Shown piece after piece: positions 54,042 through 61,738 of a stretch of 64,000 nt of DNA (position 1 is the first letter of the stretch; each line of letters begins with the position of its first letter). The translations under genes and the position numbers were made by a program. Below the pieces are notes generated by a model, which made no database searches, had not been told where the DNA came from, and was given only the letters and a program-made list of their open reading frames with translations. Source of the stretch: Lachnospiraceae bacterium (GTDB lineage Bacteria > Bacillota > Clostridia > Lachnospirales > Lachnospiraceae); NCBI GenBank assembly GCA_024690205.1, contig JAILCX010000047.1:1-64000 (forward strand), in the 5' to 3' direction.

Positions 54042-55400
54042 ATGAAGAAAAAAGCCGGAGGAATAACACTTTCATTTTTGACGATAACGATAATACCCAT
54101 GCTCATCATGGGACTTATCATTACGCTTGCGGGTTCATCCTTTGTCTTAAGGGTCCTTAACGTAAATGTCGAGGAACAGCTTAAGGATATCTCGAACACC
54201 GTGCTTGTCGGAATGGATATGCTTTACCCCGGTGATTATTCGTATGACACCATAGATGAGAGTATCTATCTTTATAAGGGAGATAAGATGCTCAATACCG
54301 ATTATGAATATATCGATGAATTAAAGGCATCTACCGGGTTTGATTATTCGATCTGCTATCAGCAGTATATCGTTATCACTACTCTTAAAGATGCAGCCGG
54401 AAACAGAAAGATAGGTGCCGGAGATTCCGATGTGGTTGTTGAAGAAGTTATTAATGCGGATTCGAGCCGCTTTTATACAAACGTAACTTTTGATAAAAAA
54501 GACTATTACGCGTATTATACTCCGATACATGATGCCGAGGGCCTTGTTATCGGAATGCTCTGTGTTGCAGAAAACTCCGATCATGTAAACTCCCTTGTCT
54601 GGCATGCGATAATCCCCATACTCATAATAGCGTTCCTTACGATGCTTGCAGGCTGCTATTTCTCTTACAAGTATTCCGCAAAGCTTATCGACGCGATCCA
54701 CAAGATACAAAAATATATGTCGGGTCTTTCAAAAGGAAACTTTCAAGCAGAGATCGATAATGACGTAACAGCAAGAGACGATGAACTCGGCAAGATGGGA
54801 CGAAGTGCCGTAAAGACTGCGGCTGCATTAAAGAAGCTTGTTGAAGAAGACCAGCTTACATCGCTGAACAACAGGCGTTCCGCATACAAGCACCTTCATA
54901 ATACGATGCTTTCGTATATAAACAAGGGTGTGCGTTTCTGTGTGGCAATTGGTGATATCGACTTTTTCAAAAAGGTAAATGATACCTACGGACATGAAGC
55001 CGGTGATGTTGTTCTTATTGACGTGGCTTCGACCATAAAGAATTTCATGCTCGGAAAAGGATACGCGATCAGGTGGGGCGGAGAAGAATTCCTCATGATA
55101 TTTGAAGACATCACACTTGATAAGGCAACTGAGCACCTTGATACATTACTTAATGAGATACGTGCCCTTACCATGGTAAGCGGAGAACACACTATAAAAG
55201 TAACGATGTCGCTTGGAATAATCGAGTGTGATAAAGAAGATCTTGAAAATGAAACGCTTGAAAAGGCTGCAAAGAGCCCTAATGAATTCGAGGATGTCTT
55301 AAAGCGAAGGATAGATAAATATATTTCCGATGCCGATGCAAGATTATATTATGCTAAGGAACACGGAAGGAGCCGGATCATCAATACGGATGTTCCGTAA
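54042..55400 (+). CDS. Membrane diguanylate cyclase with extracellular sensor
   Basis: A 452-residue protein. Membrane helices lie at about 12-33 and 188-210, with a Cache-like outer sensor between. A HAMP-like linker (KYMSGLSKGNFQAEI) and a GGDEF domain (about 270-450) follow, with active site RWGGEEF. It should make cyclic di-GMP in response to an outside signal. No RxxD inhibitory site is seen in front of GGEEF, so product inhibition may be lacking. Three bases separate it from the convergent tmcAL gene. Confidence 0.94.
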   Translation: MKKKAGGITLSFLTITIIPMLIMGLIITLAGSSFVLRVLNVNVEEQLKDISNTVLVGMDMLYPGDYSYDTIDESIYLYKGDKMLNTDYEYIDELKASTGFDYSICYQQYIVITTLKDAAGNRKIGAGDSDVVVEEVINADSSRFYTNVTFDKKDYYAYYTPIHDAEGLVIGMLCVAENSDHVNSLVWHAIIPILIIAFLTMLAGCYFSYKYSAKLIDAIHKIQKYMSGLSKGNFQAEIDNDVTARDDELGKMGRSAVKTAAALKKLVEEDQLTSLNNRRSAYKHLHNTMLSYINKGVRFCVAIGDIDFFKKVNDTYGHEAGDVVLIDVASTIKNFMLGKGYAIRWGGEEFLMIFEDITLDKATEHLDTLLNEIRALTMVSGEHTIKVTMSLGIIECDKEDLENETLEKAAKSPNEFEDVLKRRIDKYISDADARLYYAKEHGRSRIINTDVP

Positions 55401-55403
55401 AGA

Positions 55404-56585
55404 TCAGATGATGACGGGATAGGATCTGTACTCATCAAAATCATTTCCGGTCAAGCGGTCATAAAGCCTTGAGCAGAAGATGTCTTTTGAAAGCATGGGA
55501 TCCTGCTTTGAATCGGCAAGCTTTGTTATGATGGGAAGGCTGCTTTGCTCCTTCATCATATGAAGGATATCTGATGAATCTTTCTTAAATCCCAATATAC
55601 GGATATAACGGGGAGACGTTTGAACGTCTTCTTTTTTTATGCCAAGCATAATATGAAAAAGACATCTGCTGATCCCCGTATAAGTCATGTTCTTTGATTT
55701 AAGAAGATTTATAAAGGAATCGATATCCTTGTATTTATCAATGTCTTTGATGATCTTTGATGAAAGCTCGAAATTAACTCCGAGGTAATCCGTATAACCC
55801 GTAGCCGTATTCTTTAGAAGGCTGTAGTACATTATATCGTTAAATGTTGAGGTTTGTGCCTTTGGTGTTTCATTTAAAAGAGTTTCGACATAGCCGGGGA
55901 TGAAAGATGAATGCTCGTTTTTACCTTCAAGGATCGAGCCTCTTATAGCCGATGCGGAAGCATACTTTTTTGAAGGATCGATATCTGATGAATTATGATC
56001 CTGACCGTTTCTTTTTATAGTAAATGGAACCATCGAACTTCCCGATCTGATGATTGCCTTGCAATATTCAATACCGAGGATATTGTTGGGGCTTTTTAAA
56101 AGACCGCTGTCTTGGGGATTGTTTACAAATACGGAAGAAAGCGAAGAAGCATATGAAAGGCCTGTCCTTATACCGGAACGTATCTTTTCGGATAAAGTAT
56201 CACCTGACTCGCAGACTTTCTTTGCAATATCCATCAAATGGTCGGTATCACCGCACTCGCTCCCAAAAGAAAGTGTATCGACAACGCCTGTAGCATTAAG
56301 GATACCTACTGAACCCCCGGCAAAGTCTTCGGCACTTGAAAGAGCATATAAAGCGGGAAGCTCTATGACGACATCGGCTCCCGATAAAAGAGCCATTTTG
56401 GCCCTTTGGTATTTGCTGCAGATGGCAGGAGCTCCTCTTTGAACAAAATCTCCGCTCATTACAATAACGACACCTTCTGAGCCTGTTAGTTTTTTACTCA
56501 TTTTAAGCTGATAGAGGTGTCCTTTGTGGAACGGATTATATTCAGCGACTATGCCGCAGATTTTTATGTTTTTTATTTGGTGCAT
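55404..56585 (-). CDS. tmcAL: tRNA(Met) cytidine acetate ligase (YlbM family)
   Basis: A 393-residue nucleotidyltransferase-fold enzyme. GIVAEYNPFHKGHLYQL holds the HxGH-type ATP site, and MSGDFVQRGAPAI and LSFGSECGD are family landmarks. In Bacillus, TmcAL acetylates the wobble cytidine of elongator tRNA-Met using acetate and ATP. The neighbouring acetate kinase and phosphotransacetylase genes (divergent) make an acetate link attractive but unproven. The ribosome site is weak. Confidence 0.92.
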   Translation of the reverse strand: MHQIKNIKICGIVAEYNPFHKGHLYQLKMSKKLTGSEGVVIVMSGDFVQRGAPAICSKYQRAKMALLSGADVVIELPALYALSSAEDFAGGSVGILNATGVVDTLSFGSECGDTDHLMDIAKKVCESGDTLSEKIRSGIRTGLSYASSLSSVFVNNPQDSGLLKSPNNILGIEYCKAIIRSGSSMVPFTIKRNGQDHNSSDIDPSKKYASASAIRGSILEGKNEHSSFIPGYVETLLNETPKAQTSTFNDIMYYSLLKNTATGYTDYLGVNFELSSKIIKDIDKYKDIDSFINLLKSKNMTYTGISRCLFHIMLGIKKEDVQTSPRYIRILGFKKDSSDILHMMKEQSSLPIITKLADSKQDPMLSKDIFCSRLYDRLTGNDFDEYRSYPVII

Positions 56586-56598
56586 GGCCCGTGTCTTA

Positions 56599-56627
56599 TT
56601 GAAATGAAACTCTGTTTTAATTATAAT
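56599..56627 (+). promoter_or_regulatory. Promoter of pta-ackA
   Basis: TTGAAA (56599-56604), exactly 17 bases, TATAAT (56622-56627). The pta ribosome site GGGAGAAGG follows about 20 bases later. Confidence 0.82.
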
Positions 56628-56658
56628 TTATCATATCATAAAAAGAAGGGAGAAGGTT

Positions 56659-57660
56659 ATGTCTTACATTGATACCATAAAAGAGAAGGCAAGAGCTGAT
56701 AAAAAGACCATCGTTTTGCCTGAAACAACCGACAAACGTACTCTTATCGCTGCTTCTCATATACTCGAAGAGGGAATAGCAAACATCATCATGATAGGCG
56801 ATGCCGAAAAGATCAATGATGGTGCCAACTGGCTGGAGATCGATCTTACGGGGGTAAAGATCGTTAATCCACAGACTACCGAAAAGTTTGAAGATTACGC
56901 AAATCTATTGTATGAAACCAGAAAGAATAAAGGAATGACCATAGAACAGGCAAGAGAGATCCTTTTAACGGATCCTTTGATGTTCGGTGTCATCATGGTT
57001 AAGGCAAATGATGCCGACGGAATGGTGGCAGGTGCATGTCATGCTACGGCAGATACATTAAGACCGGCACTTCAGGTTCTTAAGACGGCACCCGGAGTAA
57101 AGCTTGTTTCCGGATTCTTCCTTATGTGCATACCCGATTGCGAATATGGTGATAATGGAACGTTTATATTTGCAGACTGTGGACTGAATCAGGATCCCAC
57201 ACCCGAAGAACTTGCTGCTATAGCTGATACTTCTGCTAAGAGCTTTAAGCAGCTTGTAGGATCAAAGCCCATAATCGCTATGCTTTCACACTCTTCAAAG
57301 GGAAGCGCAAAGCATCCTCTTGTTGATAAGATGGTCGAAGCTACAAGGATCGCAAGGGAGCAGTACCCTTCACTTACAATAGACGGAGAACTCCAGCCCG
57401 ATGCGGCAATTGTTCCTCATATTGCAAAGACAAAGGCTCCGGGTTCTGAGGTTGCGGGACATGCAAACGTTCTTATCTTTCCGAACCTTGACTGCGGTAA
57501 TATTTCATATAAGCTTGTTCAGCGTCTCGGAAAGGCAGAGGCATACGGTCCGATGCTCCAGGGTATCGCAAAACCGGTAAACGACCTTTCACGCGGATGC
57601 TCATGGGAAGATATAGTCGGAGTTGTTGCCCTTACGGCAGTACAGGCTCAGCTTACGTAA
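56659..57660 (+). CDS. pta: Phosphate acetyltransferase
   Basis: A 333-residue enzyme converting acetyl-CoA and phosphate to acetyl phosphate. Family landmarks include KKTIVLPETTDKRTL, a GACHATADTLRPALQ region, PIIAMLSHSSKGSAKH, and ANVLIFPNLDCGNISYK near the end. It is the short, single-domain form. ackA follows after 12 bases, forming the classic acetate-production operon. Confidence 0.97.
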   Translation: MSYIDTIKEKARADKKTIVLPETTDKRTLIAASHILEEGIANIIMIGDAEKINDGANWLEIDLTGVKIVNPQTTEKFEDYANLLYETRKNKGMTIEQAREILLTDPLMFGVIMVKANDADGMVAGACHATADTLRPALQVLKTAPGVKLVSGFFLMCIPDCEYGDNGTFIFADCGLNQDPTPEELAAIADTSAKSFKQLVGSKPIIAMLSHSSKGSAKHPLVDKMVEATRIAREQYPSLTIDGELQPDAAIVPHIAKTKAPGSEVAGHANVLIFPNLDCGNISYKLVQRLGKAEAYGPMLQGIAKPVNDLSRGCSWEDIVGVVALTAVQAQLT

Positions 57661-57672
57661 GAAAGGATTAAT

Positions 57673-58866
57673 ATGAAGATACTTGTTATTAACTGCGGAA
57701 GTTCATCACTTAAATTCCAGCTTATCGAATCCGATAACGGTGAGGTTCTCGGAAAAGGACTTTGTGACAGGATCGGTATAGACGGAAGCTTTATCTCTTT
57801 TGCAAAAGGTGAAGGAGACAAAGTAAAAAAGGAAGCGTCCATAAAGGATCATTCCGATGCGATAAAACTCGTACTTGAAACTTTAACGGATCCCACGGGC
57901 GGAGTCATCTCATCGCTTGATGAGATCGGTGCCGTTGGACACAGAGTTGTTCACGGAGGAGAAAAGTTTAAGTCTGCGGTACTTGTTAATGAAGAAGTAC
58001 TCAAGGCGATAGAAGAGTGTAATGACCTTGCACCTTTGCATAATCCGGCAAACCTTATCGGTATAAGAGCCTGCATGGAGCTTATGCCCAATGTTCCTAT
58101 GAGTGCCGTATTTGATACCGCATTCCATCAGACGATGCCCGAGGAAGCTTATCTTTACGGTATTCCTTATGAATACTACAGAAAATATAAGATCCGCAGA
58201 TACGGATTCCACGGCACAAGCCACGATTTCGTATCACACAGATGCGCAAAGCTTATGAATAAGCCTTACGAAGACTTAAAGATCATCGTATGCCATCTTG
58301 GTAACGGAGCATCTATAAGTGCAGTTAAGAACGGCAAGTGTATCGATACTTCGATGGGGCTTACTCCTCTTGAGGGACTCATCATGGGAACAAGATCGGG
58401 CGACCTTGATCCTGCCATAGTTGAATTCCTTTGTAATAAGGAAAACATCGACTTCCACCAGGTACTTAATATTCTAAATAAAAAATCAGGTGTCTACGGA
58501 TTGTCCGATGACTTATCTTCAGACTTCAGGGACCTTGAGGACGGTTATAACAAAAAGGACCCCAACGCGATCCGTGCCGTTGATGCTTTTTGTTACAGGG
58601 TAGTTAAGTATGTCGGCTCGTATGTTGCTGCAATGAACGGGGTTGATGCGATCTGCTTTACGGCGGGAATCGGTGAAAACACTGCATTTGTAAGGGAAAA
58701 GATCCTTGAACATTTTGGATATCTTGGACTTTACCTTGATAAGGAAGCCAACAAAAAACGTGGAGAGGATACACTTATTTCAACTTCCGATTCCAAAGTC
58801 AAAGCTTATATCATTCCTACCAATGAGGAACTTGAAATAGCCACACAGACACTGAAACTGCTTTAA
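57673..58866 (+). CDS. ackA: Acetate kinase
   Basis: A 397-residue ASKHA-fold kinase producing ATP and acetate from acetyl phosphate. VINCGSSSLKFQL opens the protein. VGHRVVHGG, FDTAFHQTMP and the ATP-binding LGNGASISAV are intact, as is GFHGTSHDFV. GAAAGGA precedes the ATG. It ends seven bases before a strong promoter. Confidence 0.98.
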   Translation: MKILVINCGSSSLKFQLIESDNGEVLGKGLCDRIGIDGSFISFAKGEGDKVKKEASIKDHSDAIKLVLETLTDPTGGVISSLDEIGAVGHRVVHGGEKFKSAVLVNEEVLKAIEECNDLAPLHNPANLIGIRACMELMPNVPMSAVFDTAFHQTMPEEAYLYGIPYEYYRKYKIRRYGFHGTSHDFVSHRCAKLMNKPYEDLKIIVCHLGNGASISAVKNGKCIDTSMGLTPLEGLIMGTRSGDLDPAIVEFLCNKENIDFHQVLNILNKKSGVYGLSDDLSSDFRDLEDGYNKKDPNAIRAVDAFCYRVVKYVGSYVAAMNGVDAICFTAGIGENTAFVREKILEHFGYLGLYLDKEANKKRGEDTLISTSDSKVKAYIIPTNEELEIATQTLKLL

Positions 58867-58873
58867 AATCTTC

Positions 58874-58902
58874 TTGACAAAGCGATTTTCGCTCTATATA
58901 AT
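58874..58902 (+). promoter_or_regulatory. Consensus promoter of yceD-rpmF
   Basis: TTGACA (58874-58879), exactly 17 bases, TATAAT (58897-58902): a perfect consensus. The predicted start of transcription (about 58909-58910) falls on the yceD GTG. Confidence 0.93.
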
Positions 58903-58909
58903 TTGTAAC

Positions 58910-59446
58910 GTGCGTGAACTTGAGAATATAAGCCTTATTGATGAATTTACAAGGCCGGGAAAACAAAGATCGATAAAGATCGAATATCCCTATGATGAAT
59001 ACTGCGTAGGAAATGAGTCCTATAAGATAGCATCAAAGTCGGATATAGAGCTGGATCTAGCTAACCTTAAGCCGGGGCAGGTATTTCTTGAGGGAAAGTT
59101 CAGTCTTGTGATAAAGGCTCCCTGTGACAGGTGCTTAAAGGAAGTTGACATACCGCTTGAACTTAGTTTTCAAAAGGAACTTGTTGATGAAGAACACCGA
59201 AGCAAAGACGCAGATCCCGATGAATCGAGGTTCATAGAGGGAACGGATTTTGATATAGGGAGTTTTATTGAAGAAGAGATTTTGATGGCGCTGCCGTCCA
59301 AGGTGCTTTGTTCCGAGGATTGTAAGGGACTCTGCCCGGTATGCGGATGCGACAGGAACGTTAAGGAATGTGATTGTGATACATTCGTTCCGGATCCCAG
59401 GATGGCGGGTATAATGGATATTTTTAAAGGAAGTAAGGAGGTGTAG
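58910..59446 (+). CDS. yceD: YceD family (DUF177) protein, apparently leaderless GTG start
   Basis: A 178-residue protein with the YceD cysteine pattern, CDRCLKEVDIPLELSF then CPVCGCDRNVKECDC, which probably binds zinc. YceD is genetically tied to rpmF and, in bacteria, to 23S rRNA processing or ribosome assembly. The start is set at GTG 58910: no Met codon occurs before residue 125, and the only other upstream start, TTG 58874, is inside the -35 box. The rpmF start lies three bases downstream. The message seems to start on the GTG itself. Confidence 0.9.
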   Translation: MRELENISLIDEFTRPGKQRSIKIEYPYDEYCVGNESYKIASKSDIELDLANLKPGQVFLEGKFSLVIKAPCDRCLKEVDIPLELSFQKELVDEEHRSKDADPDESRFIEGTDFDIGSFIEEEILMALPSKVLCSEDCKGLCPVCGCDRNVKECDCDTFVPDPRMAGIMDIFKGSKEV

Positions 59447-59448
59447 AT

Positions 59449-59628
59449 ATGTCGATCTGTCCTAAAAATAAATCTTCTAAAGGTAGAAGAGATAAGAGAA
59501 GAGCTAATTGGAAGATGAATCCTGTTAATCTTGTTAAGTGCAGTAAGTGCGGTGCGCTTATGCTTCCTCACAGAGTTTGCAAAGCCTGCGGAGCATACAA
59601 CAAGAAGGAAGTCATTTCAGTTGACTGA
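59449..59628 (+). CDS. rpmF: 50S ribosomal protein L32
   Basis: A 59-residue basic protein, MSICPKNKSSKGRRDKRRA at the start and two CxxC pairs (CSKCGALMLPHRVCKACG), the zinc-binding form of L32. AAGGAGGTG lies just upstream, and it begins three bases after yceD, the usual pair. L32 belongs to the large ribosomal subunit. A terminator follows. Confidence 0.97.
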   Translation: MSICPKNKSSKGRRDKRRANWKMNPVNLVKCSKCGALMLPHRVCKACGAYNKKEVISVD

Positions 59629-59641
59629 TTTTCAGATTATC

Positions 59642-59668
59642 AAGGCCTGAGGTTTCCTCAGGTCTTTT
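59642..59668 (+). terminator. Terminator after rpmF
   Basis: An 11-pair stem with one G-U, AAGGCCTGAGG (59642-59652) against CCTCAGGTCTT (59656-59666), a three-base loop and a T run. Confidence 0.88.
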
Positions 59669-59686
59669 CTTATGATTCAATAATTC

Positions 59687-59715
59687 TTGCTTTTTACAAT
59701 CGTCTTTAGTATATT
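59687..59715 (+). promoter_or_regulatory. Promoter of plsX-acpP
   Basis: TTGCTT (59687-59692), 17 bases, TATATT (59710-59715). AGAGGT lies between it and ATG 59740. Confidence 0.65.
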
Positions 59716-59739
59716 ATTCTAAGTACACAGAGGTATAAT

Positions 59740-60744
59740 ATGGATAAATTCATTAATGTTGCTCTTGACGGCATGGGAGGAGATAATGCGCCTCTTGAGA
59801 TAGTTAAAGGAGCCGTTGAAGCAGTTAACGAATCGGACCGTATCAAGGTATATATCACCGGAGACTCTGATGTTATAAACGGTGAACTTAACAAGTATAC
59901 CTACAATAAGGAACAGATCGAGGTCGTTCACACCACTCAGGTAATTGAGACCGCCGAGCCTCCGGTTATGGCAATCCGCAGGAAAAAGGATTCCTCGCTG
60001 GTAAAGGCGCTTAACCTTGTAAAGGAAGGAACCTGTGACGGATATGTATCTGCCGGCAGTACGGGTGCAACGCTCGTAGGCGGACAGGTCATAGTAGGAA
60101 GACTGCCCGGTGTTGACAGGGCTCCCCTTGCTCCGTTGATCCCGACGGCCAAAGGCTTTTCGTTATTGATCGATTGCGGCGCAAATGTTGATGCAAGAGC
60201 AAATCACCTTTTACAATTTGCCAAAATGGGTTCGGTATATATGGAATCCATCAGGGGAGTTAAAAGTCCCAAAGTAGGTATCGTAAACATAGGTGCCGAA
60301 GAAGAAAAAGGTAATGCGCTTGTAAAGGAAGCTTTTCCTTTATTAAAGAACTGTCCCGACATACACTTTATCGGTTCGGTCGAAGCAAGAGATATCATTT
60401 ACGGTGAAGCAGACGTTATAGTGTGTGAAGCATTCACCGGGAATGTTGTTCTTAAGACTATCGAGGGTGTCGGAGGAATGCTTATCTCCAAGGTCAAAGA
60501 AAGCTTCATGTCGTCGTTTAAGTCAAAGATAGGAGCGCTCCTTGTAAAGGATTCTTTAAAAGCTATGTTTAAGACCTTCTCTACCGAAGAATACGGCGGA
60601 GCACCGATGCTTGGATTGAACGGACTGGTAGTTAAGACTCACGGCAGTTCCAAAGCCAAGGAGATCAAAAACTCGATACTTCAATGTATTGATTTTTCTG
60701 AACAGAATATAAATCAAAAGATCAAAGATAAGATATCGGTATAA
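59740..60744 (+). CDS. plsX: Phosphate acyltransferase PlsX
   Basis: A 334-residue enzyme making acyl-phosphate from acyl-ACP for phospholipid synthesis. [32 protein letters not shown] and [12 protein letters not shown] are family signatures. It is followed by acpP, which supplies the substrate carrier. The normal Firmicutes order rpmF-plsX-acpP-rnc-smc is intact here. Confidence 0.97.
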   Translation: MDKFINVALDGMGGDNAPLEIVKGAVEAVNESDRIKVYITGDSDVINGELNKYTYNKEQIEVVHTTQVIETAEPPVMAIRRKKDSSLVKALNLVKEGTCDGYVSAGSTGATLVGGQVIVGRLPGVDRAPLAPLIPTAKGFSLLIDCGANVDARANHLLQFAKMGSVYMESIRGVKSPKVGIVNIGAEEEKGNALVKEAFPLLKNCPDIHFIGSVEARDIIYGEADVIVCEAFTGNVVLKTIEGVGGMLISKVKESFMSSFKSKIGALLVKDSLKAMFKTFSTEEYGGAPMLGLNGLVVKTHGSSKAKEIKNSILQCIDFSEQNINQKIKDKISV

Positions 60745-60764
60745 TAACCGGAAAGGAACTGGAC

Positions 60765-60995
60765 ATGGAATTTGAAAAACTAAAGAAGATCATCGCCGAT
60801 GTTTTGAATGTCGACCCTGAAGAGATCGCAATGGAAACTACATTTCTTGATGATCTGGGAGCTGATTCACTGGATGTCTTTCAGATCATTATGGGGATCG
60901 AGGAAGAATTTGATATCGAGATATCTGCTGAAGATGCGGAAAAGATAACTACCGTTGAGGAAGCTGTTAATCTTATAAAGAATGCGGTTAACTGA
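60765..60995 (+). CDS. acpP: Acyl carrier protein
   Basis: A 76-residue acidic four-helix protein. The phosphopantetheine serine lies in [12 protein letters not shown], and [16 protein letters not shown] is standard. It carries growing acyl chains in fatty-acid synthesis and serves PlsX. GAAAGGAA is upstream. A hairpin follows right at the end. Confidence 0.97.
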   Translation: MEFEKLKKIIADVLNVDPEEIAMETTFLDDLGADSLDVFQIIMGIEEEFDIEISAEDAEKITTVEEAVNLIKNAVN

Positions 60996-60996
60996 C

Positions 60997-61019
60997 AAGA
61001 GCCCTTAGGGGCTTTTGTT
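60997..61019 (+). terminator. Terminator-like hairpin abutting the rnc start
   Basis: AAGAGCCC (60997-61004) and GGGCTTTT (61009-61016) with loop TTAG and one G-U pair, then TTTTGTT. It ends at the base before ATG 61020 and includes the only G-rich bases that could serve as its ribosome site. Confidence 0.6.
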
Positions 61020-61736
61020 ATGTTCGATACGGATATGGTAAACAATAAAGATTTTAGTAAATTGGAACAGGGGCTGGGCTACACCTTTAAGGACAAAGAT
61101 CTTTTAAAGCTGGCTCTTACGCACAGTTCTTATTCCAATGAATTAAAACTGAATAAATATGGCAATTATGAAAGACTGGAATTCCTTGGCGATGCGGTTT
61201 TAGAGCTTACCACATCGTGGTTTTTTTATACGGAATATCCGCAAAAGAATGAAGGCGAACTGACAAGGATGAGATCATCCATGGTCTGCGAGATGGCGCT
61301 TGCTTATTGTGCGCGTTTGATTGAGCTGCAAAACTTTATCTACCTTGGAAAAGGTGAAGAAGCAACAGGCGGCCGTGACCGTGATTCTATCGTTTCCGAT
61401 GTGTTTGAAGCAGTGATCGGAGCCATCTATCTTGACGGAGGCTTTGATGAGGCTAATAAGTTCGTTAAAAAGCATGTTCTTACGGATATGGAGAACAAGC
61501 AGCTTTTTTATGATGCAAAGACCATCCTTCAGGAATATGTTCAAAAGAATGACCAAAAGCTCTGCTATGAACTGATGAGTGAAAGCGGACCGGATCATGA
61601 CAAGACATTTGAGGTTGCCGCTTTTATCAATGATAAGGAATATTCAAGGGGAACGGGCAAATCAAAAAAAGCCGCCGAACAGCAGGCTGCTTATGCTGTT
61701 TTGATGGACCTTAAAAAAGACGGGAAAGTAAAGTAA
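61020..61736 (+). CDS. rnc: Ribonuclease III
   Basis: A 238-residue double-strand-specific RNase. The catalytic signature NYERLEFLGDAVLE is present, with the second acidic site in DVFEAVIGAIYLDGG. A double-stranded RNA-binding domain occupies about 165-235 (GKSKKAAEQQAAYAVL). The start could be ATG 61020 or ATG 61035; neither has a good ribosome site. The hairpin at 60997-61019 covers the region. smc starts three bases after the stop. Confidence 0.95.
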   Translation: MFDTDMVNNKDFSKLEQGLGYTFKDKDLLKLALTHSSYSNELKLNKYGNYERLEFLGDAVLELTTSWFFYTEYPQKNEGELTRMRSSMVCEMALAYCARLIELQNFIYLGKGEEATGGRDRDSIVSDVFEAVIGAIYLDGGFDEANKFVKKHVLTDMENKQLFYDAKTILQEYVQKNDQKLCYELMSESGPDHDKTFEVAAFINDKEYSRGTGKSKKAAEQQAAYAVLMDLKKDGKVK

Positions 61737-61738
61737 TC

